64,000 nucleotides of DNA from Massilia sp. WG5 (GTDB lineage: Bacteria > Pseudomonadota > Gammaproteobacteria > Burkholderiales > Burkholderiaceae_D), in contig NZ_CP012640.2 in assembly GCF_001412595.2 (NCBI RefSeq), forward strand, positions 2,604,001 through 2,668,000. The letters are read 5' to 3'. Below the pieces are notes generated by a model. It worked only from the letters and a program-made list of their open reading frames with translations. It had not been told where the DNA came from and made no database searches. Shown here one piece after another: positions 43,224 to 52,314 of this stretch. The position numbers and the translations under genes are program-made. The first letter of the stretch is position 1. Each line of letters starts with the position of its first letter.

Positions 43224-43817
43224 TCACTTCACATTCATATCAGATTTCGCCGCCAGGTTCAGCACCGCCGGCAAGAATACCTCGGTGACCAGCAGCAGGC
43301 CTTGACGGCGGCGATAGACGCAGCGCCGCGCATGGTAGACGGTATCGGATCCCGGGCTCCGGCCCTCGCGGGCGAGCGCCGCCTGCACGCGCGCCAGCAG
43401 CGGATGGCCCGGGCGGATCCGGGCAAATTCGAGTTGCCCGCGCCTGACGCGCGGATCGTGGAACAGGGTCGTGCCGAGCGAGCGCTCGCCCAGCGCCGAG
43501 AACAGCGGCCAGTCCTGCGCGGTCGCGCTCAGCGGCACCACGGTGTGGCCGTAGACCACCGGTTCGCCGTCGCAGCGCAGCAGCACTTCACGTTCCCACA
43601 CGCGTTCCGGCCGGGCCAGGCCGATCGCCGCGGCCTCGTCGGCCAGGCACAGGTTGCCGGCCTGGCGCAGCTTCTGCACGCGGAACTGGCGGCTGTGCGC
43701 GATCAGGCGCGCGGTCAGGGAACCGGGCGTGCAGAGCCAGTCGCGCATGGCGGCGCCGGCGCCCACCCCGTCGGCATGCGCGAGCCAGCGGGCCCGGCGC
43801 AGCGAGGCCGGCCTCAC
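43224..43817 (-). CDS. ubiC: Chorismate lyase
   Basis: UbiC cleaves chorismate to 4-hydroxybenzoate and pyruvate, the first step of ubiquinone synthesis. The 197-aa protein has the family pattern WLCTPGSLTARL, the Arg in WEREVLLRCDGEPVVYGHTV, LGTTLFHDP and FLPAV near the C-terminus. Overall identity to the family is modest, but all blocks are in order. Its start overlaps the yqiA stop by four bases. Confidence 0.9.
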   Translation of the reverse strand: MRPASLRRARWLAHADGVGAGAAMRDWLCTPGSLTARLIAHSRQFRVQKLRQAGNLCLADEAAAIGLARPERVWEREVLLRCDGEPVVYGHTVVPLSATAQDWPLFSALGERSLGTTLFHDPRVRRGQLEFARIRPGHPLLARVQAALAREGRSPGSDTVYHARRCVYRRRQGLLLVTEVFLPAVLNLAAKSDMNVK

Positions 43818-44443
43818 GACGCCAGGTCCGATCCGGCCACGGCCCTGGTGGATGCGTCGGCGCCGGGGATGCCGCAGAAAGCCAGCACCTCGTCGACATA
43901 CTGTTCGAATTCCGACACCGCGTGGTCGCTGCCGTCGATCACGTGCTGGCGCGCCCCCGCATAGTGGGCGACCATGTCGCGGTAGTCCAGCACCTCGTCG
44001 CCGGTGGCGGCCAGCAGGAAGTAGCGCTCGGGACGCGTGATCCGCGCCACCCGCAGCGCGGCCAGTTCGTCGATGTATTCGCGCTTGAACTCGAACGGCT
44101 CGTCCGAATGCCAGGCGGTGGTGACGCCGACGTGCTGGTCCAGGTCCTTCAGCGGATCGACCGCCGGATTGATCAGCACCGCACGGCAGCCGAAGCGCTC
44201 GGCCAGCCAGGTCGCGTAGAAGCCGCCCAGCGAGGAGCCGACGATCGCCAGGTTATCCTTGTGGCGTTCGGCCAGGGTCAGCACCAGTTCCATCGCCGCC
44301 TTCGGCGAGGCCGGCAGCTGCGGGCAGATCAGCGCGGCCGCGCGGCCGAGCTCGACCATGCGCCGCTGCACCACGCGCGCCTTGAAGGATTTCGGCGAGG
44401 AGCGGAAACCATGCAGATATAAAAGGTGCTGCGCAGCACTCAT
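43814..44443 (-). CDS. YqiA-family alpha/beta-hydrolase esterase
   Basis: This 209-aa alpha/beta-hydrolase begins with LLYLHGFRSSPKSFKA, the YqiA signature. The nucleophile elbow is VGSSLGGFY, the Asp is in ATGDEVLDYRD and the His is in DGSDHAVSEFEQY. The family has esterase activity on short acyl substrates; the physiological substrate is unknown. It overlaps mpl upstream and ubiC downstream by four bases each. Confidence 0.9.
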   Translation of the reverse strand: MSAAQHLLYLHGFRSSPKSFKARVVQRRMVELGRAAALICPQLPASPKAAMELVLTLAERHKDNLAIVGSSLGGFYATWLAERFGCRAVLINPAVDPLKDLDQHVGVTTAWHSDEPFEFKREYIDELAALRVARITRPERYFLLAATGDEVLDYRDMVAHYAGARQHVIDGSDHAVSEFEQYVDEVLAFCGIPGADASTRAVAGSDLAS

Positions 44444-45819
44444 GCCGTCTCGGTCCCCAATGCCTCCAGCAGCTTCTGGTGCACGCCGCCGAAACCGCCG
44501 TTGCTCATCACCAGGATGTGGTCGCCCGGCTGGGCGGCCTGCACGATGGCCTGCACCATATAGTCGAGCTGGTCGAAGCTGTGCGCGATCTTCCCCAGCG
44601 GCTGCAGGGCGTCGGCCAGCGACCAGCCCAGCGCCTGCTGGCTGCCGAAGCCGAACACCAGGTCGGCATCCTTCAGGCTGCCCGGCAGCGCATCCTTCAT
44701 CGCGCCCAGCTTCATGGTGTTCGAACGTGGCTCGAGCACGGCCAGGATGCGGCCATTGGTCCCGATTTTCTGGCGCAGGCCGCCGACGGTGGTGGCGATC
44801 GCGGTCGGGTGGTGCGCGAAGTCATCGTAGACGGTCACGCCCTTCACGACCCCGCGCACTTCCATGCGCCGCTTCACGCTCTGGAAGCGGGCCAGCGAGT
44901 CGATCGCCTGGGCGGGCGGCACGCCGACATGGCGCGCGGCGGCGATCGCGGCCAGTCCGTTGGTGCGGTTGTGGTGGCCGGTCAGGTCCCAGTGCACGGT
45001 GCCCTGCAGCTCGCCATTGAACAGGACGTCGAAGCTGGAACCGCCCGGATGCTCCACCAGGCTCCAGTTCACGCCTTCGGATGCGCCGAAGGCTTCCTTC
45101 TCGCTCCAGCAGCCGCGCTTGAGCACGCGCGCCAGCGAGGCTTCGTCGCCGTTCACGATCAGGCGGCCGACGCCGGGCACGGTGCGCACCAGGTGGTGGA
45201 ACTGGGTCTCGATCGCGCCGATATCGGGGAAGATGTCGGCATGGTCGTATTCCAGGTTGTTCAGCACCGCGGTCTTGGCGTGGTAGTGCACGAACTTGGA
45301 ACGCTTGTCGAAGAAGGCCGTGTCGTATTCGTCGGCTTCGATCACGAAGAAATCGGACTCCGATTCGCCCGACAGGCGCGCCGAGATGCCGAAGTTCATC
45401 GGCACGCCACCGATCAGGAAGCCCGGCGAATAGCCGGCATCTTCGAGGATCCAGGCCAGCATCGAAGTGGTCGTGGTCTTGCCGTGGGTACCGGCAACGG
45501 CCAGCACCCATTTATTACGCAGAATATGCTCACCGATCCATTGCGGACCGGACATGTACGGCAGGCCGCGGTTCAGGATTTCCTCGATCAGCGGATTACC
45601 ACGCGTCATCACATTCCCGATCACATACAGGTCGGGACCGAGGGCCACCTGGTCCGGGCTGTAGCCCTGGATCAGCTCGATGCCCTGGGCTTCGAGCTGG
45701 GTGCTCATCGGGGGATAGACGTTGGCGTCGCACCCGGTGACGCGGTGGCCGGCCTCTTTGGCCAGGACTGCCAGGCCGCCCATGAAGGTGCCGCAAATGC
45801 CGAGGATGTGGATGTGCAT
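44440..45819 (-). CDS. mpl: UDP-N-acetylmuramate:L-alanyl-gamma-D-glutamyl-meso-diaminopimelate ligase
   Basis: Mpl reattaches recycled murein tripeptide to UDP-MurNAc in peptidoglycan recycling. The 459-aa protein has the N-terminal Rossmann start HIHILGICGTFMGGLAVLA, the ATP loop AGTHGKTTTTSML (about 109–121), FVIEADEYDTAFFDKRSKFV (specific to Mpl rather than MurC), and VYDDFAHHPTAI. The ATG is at 45819; longer in-frame sequence upstream is antisense to another gene. It heads the leftward mpl–yqiA–ubiC–RNase operon and is divergent from the gene at 45886. Confidence 0.96.
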   Translation of the reverse strand: MHIHILGICGTFMGGLAVLAKEAGHRVTGCDANVYPPMSTQLEAQGIELIQGYSPDQVALGPDLYVIGNVMTRGNPLIEEILNRGLPYMSGPQWIGEHILRNKWVLAVAGTHGKTTTTSMLAWILEDAGYSPGFLIGGVPMNFGISARLSGESESDFFVIEADEYDTAFFDKRSKFVHYHAKTAVLNNLEYDHADIFPDIGAIETQFHHLVRTVPGVGRLIVNGDEASLARVLKRGCWSEKEAFGASEGVNWSLVEHPGGSSFDVLFNGELQGTVHWDLTGHHNRTNGLAAIAAARHVGVPPAQAIDSLARFQSVKRRMEVRGVVKGVTVYDDFAHHPTAIATTVGGLRQKIGTNGRILAVLEPRSNTMKLGAMKDALPGSLKDADLVFGFGSQQALGWSLADALQPLGKIAHSFDQLDYMVQAIVQAAQPGDHILVMSNGGFGGVHQKLLEALGTETA

Positions 45820-45885
45820 GGTTGTTGGAGCAAAAAAGCGAATACGCGATTCTACCCGACGCGATGCCATTTTCCGTTCAAGAGT

Positions 45886-46524
45886 ATGATCACGGACATG
45901 ATGCCAACGCCAAATGACGACCTCCAACAGTTGCGCGCGCGTATTGCTGCCACTGCCGCGCGCATGATCGCCCAGGATGGCGCCGACTATGCCACCGCCA
46001 AGGCCAAGGCCGCACGCCAGGTGCTGGGTGTCGATCGTCCCTCCCCCAATTATTTGCCGGACAATATCCAGGTCGAGGACGAAGTGCGCCGCTACCAGGC
46101 CCTGTTCCAGGGGCCGGCCCAGGCCGAGCGCCTGCAGCACCTGCGCAGCGCCGCCCTCGAGGTGATGGAGCAGCTGGCCGAGTTCCGGCCCTACCTCACC
46201 GGCGCCGTGCTGAGCGGCAGCGCGGGCGAGCACGACGACATCCACCTGCAGCTGTTCGCCGACAGCGCCAAGGAAGTCGAAATCTATCTGCTGAACCGCA
46301 ACGTCGACATCGACATCTCGGAAACGCCGCACTTCAAGGGCGGCCGCCACGAGCCGGTCGAGACCGTCAGCTTCCAGTGGAAGAAAGAGACGGTGCACGC
46401 CGAACTGTATGAAATGAACGACCTGCGCGGCGCCCTGAAACCGCGCGCCGATGGCCGCCTGCAACGCGTGGACGCGGCCGGCCTGCGCGCCCTGATGACC
46501 AATGAGAGCATTGAACAACCGTAG
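45886..46524 (+). CDS. Conserved hypothetical protein, nucleotidyltransferase-like
   Basis: This protein has about 212 aa and starts at MITDMMPTPNDD; ATGs at 45898 and 45901 are alternatives. The N-terminal half is helical (QLRARIAATAARMIAQDGAD). The C-terminal half contains TGAVLSGSAGEHDDIHLQLF, which resembles the GS-x-D-x-D site of the nucleotidyltransferase fold, followed by strands through ETVSFQWKKETVHAELYE. Homologues are widespread in Burkholderiales beside mpl, but no function is established. Its stop codon TAG is supplied by the structured element at 46503–46624, whose first helix arm is coding. Confidence 0.75.
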   Translation: MITDMMPTPNDDLQQLRARIAATAARMIAQDGADYATAKAKAARQVLGVDRPSPNYLPDNIQVEDEVRRYQALFQGPAQAERLQHLRSAALEVMEQLAEFRPYLTGAVLSGSAGEHDDIHLQLFADSAKEVEIYLLNRNVDIDISETPHFKGGRHEPVETVSFQWKKETVHAELYEMNDLRGALKPRADGRLQRVDAAGLRALMTNESIEQP

Positions 46525-46624
46525 CGAGCGGCAGCAATGCTGGTCGAGAAGCGCAGCTGTACAAATGTACAGCGAGCATCGCAGACCGGCAGTGCAACGC
46601 GCAGCAGGTTGTTCGATGCTCTCA
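46503..46624 (+). ncRNA. Structured intergenic element, copy 2
   Basis: This 122-nt element matches the layout of the one at 33078–33196. Outer helix 46503–46520 pairs with 46607–46624 (18 of 18, one G·U). Middle helix 46535–46545 pairs with 46584–46594 (10 of 11). The apical hairpin is 46558–46562 with 46567–46571. Conserved unpaired blocks are at 46521–46534, 46548–46557, 46572–46583 and 46595–46606. Helix sequences are unrelated to copy 1 while pairing is kept. The 5' arm lies inside the end of the upstream gene and the element ends 17 nt before the tlpA-like ATG. Confidence 0.7.
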
Positions 46625-46641
46625 AGACGAAACTCTGGAAC

Positions 46642-47199
46642 ATGATGAAAAAGAAGAACCTGGCGGGCTACGCCATCCTGGCCGCCGCCTTTGCCGTGTT
46701 CGGCGCCATTGCCGCCGTCAAGCAGGAGGCCAAGGGCCCGCTGACCACGAGCTATGCGCCGACCGACGGCCGCCCGCATACCGCCGTCACCAATCTATAT
46801 GCGCAATCGCTGAACGACCTGTCCGGCAAGCCGCAGGCGCTGGGCCAATGGAAGGGCAAGCCGCTGCTGGTGAATTTCTGGGCATCCTGGTGCGCGCCCT
46901 GCGTGCAGGAGATGCCGGAACTGTCGGAACTGGCGGCCAAGGATGGCGGCAAACACGTCAATGTGATCGGCATCGGCATCGATTCGCCCGCCAATCTCAA
47001 CGAATTCGTGAAGAAGACGAAGGTGTCCTATCCGCTGTATGTGGGTGGCATGAGCGGCACCGACCTGTCGCGCGAGCTGGGCAATGTGAATGGCGGCCTG
47101 CCGTTCACGGTGCTGATCGGCGCCGACGGCCAGGTACGCAAGACTTACCTGGGCCGCCTGAAGTTCGATCAATTGCGCGCAGATCTGGCCAAGCTGTAG
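46642..47199 (+). CDS. TlpA/ResA-like thioredoxin-fold protein
   Basis: This is a membrane-anchored periplasmic thiol-disulfide protein (185 aa). A basic start (MMKKKN) leads to one hydrophobic segment (about 8–24), then a thioredoxin domain with WASWCAPC (Cys84, Cys87) and the cis-Pro region [10 protein letters not shown]. Such proteins reduce cysteines, for example in cytochrome c maturation, or act as periplasmic reductases; the partner is unknown. Two adjacent ATGs are possible (46642, 46645). The preceding 117 nt is almost wholly the structured element. Confidence 0.9.
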   Translation: MMKKKNLAGYAILAAAFAVFGAIAAVKQEAKGPLTTSYAPTDGRPHTAVTNLYAQSLNDLSGKPQALGQWKGKPLLVNFWASWCAPCVQEMPELSELAAKDGGKHVNVIGIGIDSPANLNEFVKKTKVSYPLYVGGMSGTDLSRELGNVNGGLPFTVLIGADGQVRKTYLGRLKFDQLRADLAKL

Positions 47200-47326
47200 T
47201 CATTCTGCATTCTGGCGGCGCCTTAGCGAACGGTCGTTCACTTATATTCCAGGCGCTTTATATCGCTTGCCAACACACAACGTTGGCGGCAAAATGCCTG
47301 TCTTTCGGGCAAACAGACGATACAAC

Positions 47327-47758
47327 ATGGCGAAAAAGCTACTGCTGCTCAACGGTCCCAACCTGAATCTGTTGGGGACGCGCGAGCCTGCGGTGTACGG
47401 CGCAACGACGCTGGCCGACATCGAGCAGGCTGCCACTGCCCAGGCAGCAGCTGCTGGCGCAAGCATTGCTTGCTTCCAGAGCAACCATGAAGGAGCGCTG
47501 ATCGACCGCATCCATGCCGCGAGGCTGGAAGGGGTGAACGCGATCGTCATCAACCCGGCCGGACTGACCCACACCAGCGTCGCGCTGCGCGATGCGCTGG
47601 CGGCAGTGGAGATTCCGTTCGTGGAAGTTCATCTCTCCAATATTCATAGGCGTGAGGAGTTCCGGCACCACTCGTTTTTGTCCGCGATTGCACAAGGCGT
47701 GATCTGCGGGCTGGGAGCTGATGGATATCGCTTTGCCATCGACTTTGCGCTCAAATAG
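47327..47758 (+). CDS. aroQ: 3-dehydroquinate dehydratase, type II
   Basis: AroQ dehydrates 3-dehydroquinate to 3-dehydroshikimate. The 143-aa dodecameric type II enzyme has [19 protein letters not shown] (catalytic Tyr), [30 protein letters not shown] and [16 protein letters not shown]. The ATG at 47327 matches the family length; an in-frame ATG 20 codons earlier gives an unconserved extension. aroE, the next step, is at 39260–40084. The 127-nt upstream gap contains a small palindrome GAACGGTCGTTC (arms of 5). Confidence 0.96.
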   Translation: MAKKLLLLNGPNLNLLGTREPAVYGATTLADIEQAATAQAAAAGASIACFQSNHEGALIDRIHAARLEGVNAIVINPAGLTHTSVALRDALAAVEIPFVEVHLSNIHRREEFRHHSFLSAIAQGVICGLGADGYRFAIDFALK

Positions 47759-47852
47759 CGTTAATCTACGTCAACTTCACGCATTCTGTGCGGATTTGCG
47801 CAACACCTGACGCGCCGCATACTCAACAACAAATAATTCCAAGGGGTTTCAC

Positions 47853-48320
47853 ATGGATCTACGAAAACTCAAGACATTGATCGACCTCGTCGCCGAATCG
47901 GATATCGCTGAACTCGAAGTGACCGAAGGCGAAAGCAAGGTTCGCATCGTCAAGTCCTCCGCAATCCCGCAGAATCAGGTGGTCATGGTTCCGCCGCAAG
48001 GCGTCCAGCAATACTCCGCACCGGCCGTCGCCGGCGCTCCGGCCCCGGCAGCAGCCCCGGCCCCGGCCGCAGCCGCCGAACCGACCGGTCACGTCGTCAA
48101 GTCGCCGATGGTCGGCACCTTCTACCGCTCGTCGGCTCCGGGCGCTCCGGCCTTCGTCGAAGTCGGCGCCACCGTGAAGGAAGGCGACACCCTGTGCATC
48201 ATCGAAGCGATGAAGCTCCTGAACGAAATCGATGCCGACATCTCCGGCACCGTCACCAAGGTCCTGGTGGAGAACGGCCAGCCCGTCGAATTCGGCCAGC
48301 CGCTGTTCGTGATCGGCTAA
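47853..48320 (+). CDS. accB: Biotin carboxyl carrier protein of acetyl-CoA carboxylase
   Basis: AccB carries biotin between the carboxylase (AccC) and the carboxyltransferase of acetyl-CoA carboxylase, the first step of fatty acid synthesis. The 155-aa protein has an N-terminal helical part, an Ala/Pro linker (about 58–77) and the biotinyl domain. Lys121 in IEAMKLLNE is the biotinylation site. AAGGGG lies 8 nt before the ATG. accC follows after a 118-nt gap with a strong hairpin. Confidence 0.97.
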   Translation: MDLRKLKTLIDLVAESDIAELEVTEGESKVRIVKSSAIPQNQVVMVPPQGVQQYSAPAVAGAPAPAAAPAPAAAAEPTGHVVKSPMVGTFYRSSAPGAPAFVEVGATVKEGDTLCIIEAMKLLNEIDADISGTVTKVLVENGQPVEFGQPLFVIG

Positions 48321-48341
48321 GCGTCAAGTTATATACAGTAC

Positions 48342-48376
48342 GGGGCCAGTCTGCTTTTCGTGAAGCGGCTGGCCCC
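48342..48376 (+). promoter_or_regulatory. Strong hairpin between accB and accC
   Basis: GGGGCCAG (48342–48349) and CTGGCCCC (48369–48376) pair perfectly and an inner helix CTGCTT/AAGCGG continues the stem, leaving a short loop. Only a weak pyrimidine-rich stretch (GTCTTTCTTCCTG) follows. It could be a partial terminator or an RNA-processing site setting the AccB to AccC ratio. Confidence 0.5.
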
Positions 48377-48438
48377 TGAAGTCTTTCTTCCTGTTGTATC
48401 CGGCTTGCCGCCGGCACTCACAGAAAACACCGCATACC

Positions 48439-49851
48439 ATGTTTGAAAAAATTCTTATCGCCAATCGTGGTGAAATCGCGCTGCGTATCCAGCGCGCGTG
48501 CCGCGAGATGGGCATCAAGACGGTCGTCGTGCACTCGGAGGCCGACAAGGACGCCAAGTACGTGAAACTGGCCGACGAATCCGTCTGCATCGGTCCGGCG
48601 CCGTCGGCGCAGAGCTACCTGAGCATGCCGGCGATCATCAGCGCGGCCGAAGTCACGGACGCCGAAGCGATCCACCCGGGCTATGGTTTCCTGTCGGAGA
48701 ACGCCGACTTCGCCGAACGCGTCGAAAAATCGGGCTTTGTCTTCATCGGCCCGCGTCCGGAATCGATCCGCATGATGGGTGACAAGGTGTCGGCCAAGCA
48801 GGCGATGATCCGCGCCGGCGTGCCCTGCGTGCCGGGTTCCGAAGGCGCCCTGCCGGACGAGCCGAAGGACATCATCCAGACCGCGCGCAAGATCGGCTAC
48901 CCGGTCATCATCAAGGCCGCCGGCGGCGGTGGCGGCCGCGGCATGCGCGTCGTGCACACCGAGGCAGCCCTGCTGTCCGCCGTGCAGATGACCAAGACCG
49001 AAGCCGGCACTGCCTTCGGCAACCCCGAAGTCTATATGGAGAAGTACCTCGAAAACCCGCGCCACATCGAGATCCAGGTGCTGGCCGACGAGCACAAGCA
49101 GGCCGTCTGGCTGGGCGAGCGCGACTGCTCGATGCAGCGCCGCCACCAGAAGGTGATCGAGGAAGCGCCGGCGCCGGGCATCCCGCGCAAGCTGATCGAG
49201 AAGATCGGCGAACGCTGCGCCGAAGCCTGCCGCAAGATCGGCTACCGCGGCGCCGGCACCTTCGAATTCCTGTACGAAGACGGCGAGTTCTACTTCATCG
49301 AGATGAACACCCGCGTCCAGGTCGAGCATCCGGTCACCGAGATGATCACCGGGATCGACATCGTCCAGGAACAGATCCGCATCGCCTGCGGCGAAAAGCT
49401 GCGCTTCCGCCAGCGCGACATCATGCTGTCGGGCCACGCGATCGAGTGCCGCATCAACGCCGAAGACCCGTTCAAGTTCACCCCGTCGCCGGGCCGCATC
49501 ACCGGCTGGCACCCGCCGGGCGGCCCCGGCATCCGCGTCGATTCGCACTCGTACGCCGGCTACTACGTGCCGCCGCACTACGACTCGATGATCGGCAAAG
49601 TGATCGCTTACGGCGCGACCCGCGACCAGGCGATCCGCCGCATGCAGATCGCGTTGTCGGAAATGGTGGTCGAGGGTATCCTGACGAATATCCCGCTGCA
49701 CCGCGAACTGATGGTCGACGCCCGCTTCATCGAGGGCGGCACCAACATCCACTACCTGGAGCAGAAGCTGGCCCACAAGCCGGACCTGCCGAAGGGCGGT
49801 GCGATCGGTTCGAAATCCGAGGCCAAGGCTGCAGACCTTAAAGGCGAATAA
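48439..49851 (+). CDS. accC: Biotin carboxylase subunit of acetyl-CoA carboxylase
   Basis: AccC carboxylates the biotin on AccB using ATP and bicarbonate. The 470-aa ATP-grasp protein has [16 protein letters not shown], the glycine-rich loop [32 protein letters not shown] and [16 protein letters not shown]. It is about 20 residues longer than E. coli AccC because of a charged C-terminal tail ([14 protein letters not shown]). The ATG at 48439 is chosen by homology. The stop overlaps the prmA ATG (TAATG). Confidence 0.97.
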   Translation: MFEKILIANRGEIALRIQRACREMGIKTVVVHSEADKDAKYVKLADESVCIGPAPSAQSYLSMPAIISAAEVTDAEAIHPGYGFLSENADFAERVEKSGFVFIGPRPESIRMMGDKVSAKQAMIRAGVPCVPGSEGALPDEPKDIIQTARKIGYPVIIKAAGGGGGRGMRVVHTEAALLSAVQMTKTEAGTAFGNPEVYMEKYLENPRHIEIQVLADEHKQAVWLGERDCSMQRRHQKVIEEAPAPGIPRKLIEKIGERCAEACRKIGYRGAGTFEFLYEDGEFYFIEMNTRVQVEHPVTEMITGIDIVQEQIRIACGEKLRFRQRDIMLSGHAIECRINAEDPFKFTPSPGRITGWHPPGGPGIRVDSHSYAGYYVPPHYDSMIGKVIAYGATRDQAIRRMQIALSEMVVEGILTNIPLHRELMVDARFIEGGTNIHYLEQKLAHKPDLPKGGAIGSKSEAKAADLKGE

Positions 49852-50777
49852 TGAGCTGGACTGAAGTCATAATCGAGATCGCCCGCGAGCACGCCGAGGG
49901 CCTGTCGGACGCCCTGATGGAAGCGGGCGCACTGTCGGTCTCGGTCGAGGATGCCGACGAAGGCACCGCCCAGGAAAAGCCGCTGTTCGGCGAACCGGGC
50001 ATGGTGCCGACCGAGGCCGCCTGGGACCACAGCCGCGTGGTCGCGCTGACCGAGGTCGACGCCGACCAGGCCGCGATCGTGGCCGAGGCTTCCTCGGCCA
50101 TCGGCCTGAAGCAGGTCCCCGCCTTCAGCACCCGTGCGGTGGCGGATGCCGACTGGGTGCGCCTGACCCAGTCGCAGTTCGAGCCCATCCACATCGGCAA
50201 GAACATCTGGGTCGTGCCGAGCTGGCACGAAGCGCCGGACCCGAACGGCCTGATCCTGGAAGTCGATCCGGGCCTGGCCTTCGGCACCGGCAGCCACCCG
50301 ACCACCCGCCTGTGCATGGAGTGGCTGGAAGCCCACCCGGCGCCGGGCAAGTCGGTGCTGGATTATGGTTGCGGCTCGGGCATCCTGGCGATGGTCGCCA
50401 GGAAGCTCGGCGCGCAGGACGTCGTCGGCGTCGACATCGACCCGCAGGCGATCGAATCGGCCGGCCTGAACGCCGAACGCAACCACTGCGAGATCGCGTT
50501 CTTCGTGCCGGACGACTTCGTCGCCTCGAAACATGGCGAAGCCCGTTTCGACATCGTGGTCGCCAACATCCTGTCGAGCCCCCTGAAGCTGATGGCGCCG
50601 ATGCTGTCCGGCCGCGTCGCGCCCGGCGGTTCGCTGATCCTGTCGGGCGTGCTGGCGCGCCAGGCCGAAGAAGTGGCTGCCGCCTACGCCCCCTTCATCA
50701 AGCTGAGCGTCTGGGCCGAGCTGGACGGCTGGGTCGCCCTGCACGGGGCTTTGGGTAGCAACTCGGGCGGCAACTAA
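49851..50777 (+). CDS. prmA: Ribosomal protein L11 methyltransferase
   Basis: PrmA trimethylates lysines and the N-terminus of ribosomal protein L11. The 308-aa protein has an N-terminal substrate-recognition domain and a SAM-binding domain with [36 protein letters not shown] and the catalytic-loop NILSSPL (N-x-x-x-x-P-L). It overlaps accC by one base, and accB–accC–prmA is a conserved order. Confidence 0.96.
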   Translation: MSWTEVIIEIAREHAEGLSDALMEAGALSVSVEDADEGTAQEKPLFGEPGMVPTEAAWDHSRVVALTEVDADQAAIVAEASSAIGLKQVPAFSTRAVADADWVRLTQSQFEPIHIGKNIWVVPSWHEAPDPNGLILEVDPGLAFGTGSHPTTRLCMEWLEAHPAPGKSVLDYGCGSGILAMVARKLGAQDVVGVDIDPQAIESAGLNAERNHCEIAFFVPDDFVASKHGEARFDIVVANILSSPLKLMAPMLSGRVAPGGSLILSGVLARQAEEVAAAYAPFIKLSVWAELDGWVALHGALGSNSGGN

Positions 50778-50781
50778 GCGC

Positions 50782-52284
50782 ATGGCGCTCGCGACCCAGT
50801 GCCCCCACTGCCACACCACGTTCCGGGTCGCCTCGGACCAGCTCAAGCTCCGCGGCGGCATCGTCCGCTGCGGCGCCTGCCAGAGCATCTTTGACGGCAG
50901 CGCCCACCTGATCGACCTGGACGCCCTCGCCGCCCGCAAGGGCGAGGCCGCGCCTGCCGAGCCTCCGCCACCTTCCGAACCGCCCGCGGCTCCCGAATCC
51001 GCGGCGCCCGCCGCTGAAGAAGCGGCCGTCTACACCCTCGATTTCGACCGCACCTTCGACCCGCTCGGCATCCTGCCGAAAGCGACGCCCGCGCCCGACG
51101 AGCCATCGCCCGCGCCGCGCGCACAGGTCTGGCGCAGCGGGAGCGTGACGGCAGCCGCGGCCGAGCCGAAGATGCAGGCGGAAGAGGAAGAGAACGAGGA
51201 AGAAGCGCCTGAAGCGCCCGCGGCCAACGACGCGGTCGCCAGCGACGCCGACGCTGACGTTGATACTGACGTTGACGCTGATACTGACGCCATCGTCGAC
51301 ACGGCGCCGCCGGCGGTCGAGGCGGACCTGCCGGAGGACGCAGCGGACCTGCCGCTTGCCGCCGACACGCACGAGGCATCGGACGGCCCGCCGGCTCCGG
51401 CCCCCGTTGTTACCACGCCTGCCGCCGCCTACGCGCCGCCTGGCCGCATCGAGCCCAGTTTCGACCTCCCGGTGGACGAGGAGCTGGTCGCCCAGCCGCT
51501 GCCCGGCGACGAGCACGCCTACCACGAGGACACGCCGGTCGCCGCGGCCGTGAGTGACGCGCCGGACGCTCCGCCCGCCGCCCTGCCCCTGCGCGCCTCG
51601 GTCAGCGGCAATGACACGCTGGTGCCGCCGCCACCCGCAGCGCCGGCGCCGGCGGCGAAATCGGCGCGCGCCAAGGCTGTCGAGGCACGCAACCGCCGCT
51701 CCAGGCTCACCCCGACCAGGATCGAAGCGCCCAAGCTGCGCGTGCCGGCCAGCGCCGAGGTCGACGAGCCGGAATTCGTCAAGCGCAGCCGCAAGCAGGA
51801 ACAGTCGGGCCGGACCCGGCGCCTGCTGATGCTCGGCGGCGCCGTGCTGCTGGCGCTGCTGCTGCTGGCGCAGCTGGTGCTGGGCTTCCGCAACGTGCTG
51901 GCGGCGCGCTATCCGGGCGCCAGACCGGCCCTGAGCGCCGCCTGCGCCGTTCTGGGCTGCCGGGTCGGCCTGCCGGCCCAGATCGAGAACCTGTCCATCG
52001 AAACCGGCGAACTGACGACCCTCGGCGTCGATACCTATGCGCTCAATACGCTGCTGCGCAACCAGGGCAGCCTGGTGCAGGCCTGGCCCAGCATCCAGCT
52101 CGAACTCACCGACGCCAACGACAAGCCGGTGCTGCGGCGCGTGCTCGGCCCCGCCGATTACCTGCCGCCGGGCGTGTCCGCCGCCGCCGGCTTCGCTGCG
52201 CGCTCGGAACAGCCGGTCCGCCTGAACTTCGCGCTCGCCGGACTCAAGCCGTCCGGCTACCATATCGCCGTTTTCTATCCCTAG
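50782..52284 (+). CDS. Zinc-ribbon and DUF3426 domain protein
   Basis: This is a 500-aa membrane protein of unknown function. An N-terminal zinc ribbon of the MJ0042 type has Cys7, Cys10, Cys30 and Cys33 (CPHC and CGAC). A long acidic, Ala/Pro-rich, probably disordered region (about 50–310) includes a run of repeated Asp/Ala dipeptides (DADADVDTDVDADTD). One membrane segment follows (about 348–369), then a C-terminal DUF3426 domain (PGARPALSAACAVLGCRVG). It follows prmA by 4 nt and precedes the kinase gene by 30 nt. The prmA–DUF3426–PfkB order suggests one operon, but gives no function. Confidence 0.85.
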   Translation: MALATQCPHCHTTFRVASDQLKLRGGIVRCGACQSIFDGSAHLIDLDALAARKGEAAPAEPPPPSEPPAAPESAAPAAEEAAVYTLDFDRTFDPLGILPKATPAPDEPSPAPRAQVWRSGSVTAAAAEPKMQAEEEENEEEAPEAPAANDAVASDADADVDTDVDADTDAIVDTAPPAVEADLPEDAADLPLAADTHEASDGPPAPAPVVTTPAAAYAPPGRIEPSFDLPVDEELVAQPLPGDEHAYHEDTPVAAAVSDAPDAPPAALPLRASVSGNDTLVPPPPAAPAPAAKSARAKAVEARNRRSRLTPTRIEAPKLRVPASAEVDEPEFVKRSRKQEQSGRTRRLLMLGGAVLLALLLLAQLVLGFRNVLAARYPGARPALSAACAVLGCRVGLPAQIENLSIETGELTTLGVDTYALNTLLRNQGSLVQAWPSIQLELTDANDKPVLRRVLGPADYLPPGVSAAAGFAARSEQPVRLNFALAGLKPSGYHIAVFYP

Positions 52285-52314
52285 TTTCGTTTCACCCCAT
52301 CCCCAGGATCCATC

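Noticed and set aside
47225..47245. GAACGGTCGTTC palindrome as a TetR-type operator for aroQ
   Set aside because: The arms are only five bases and no TetR-family gene is nearby, so the evidence is too weak to list.
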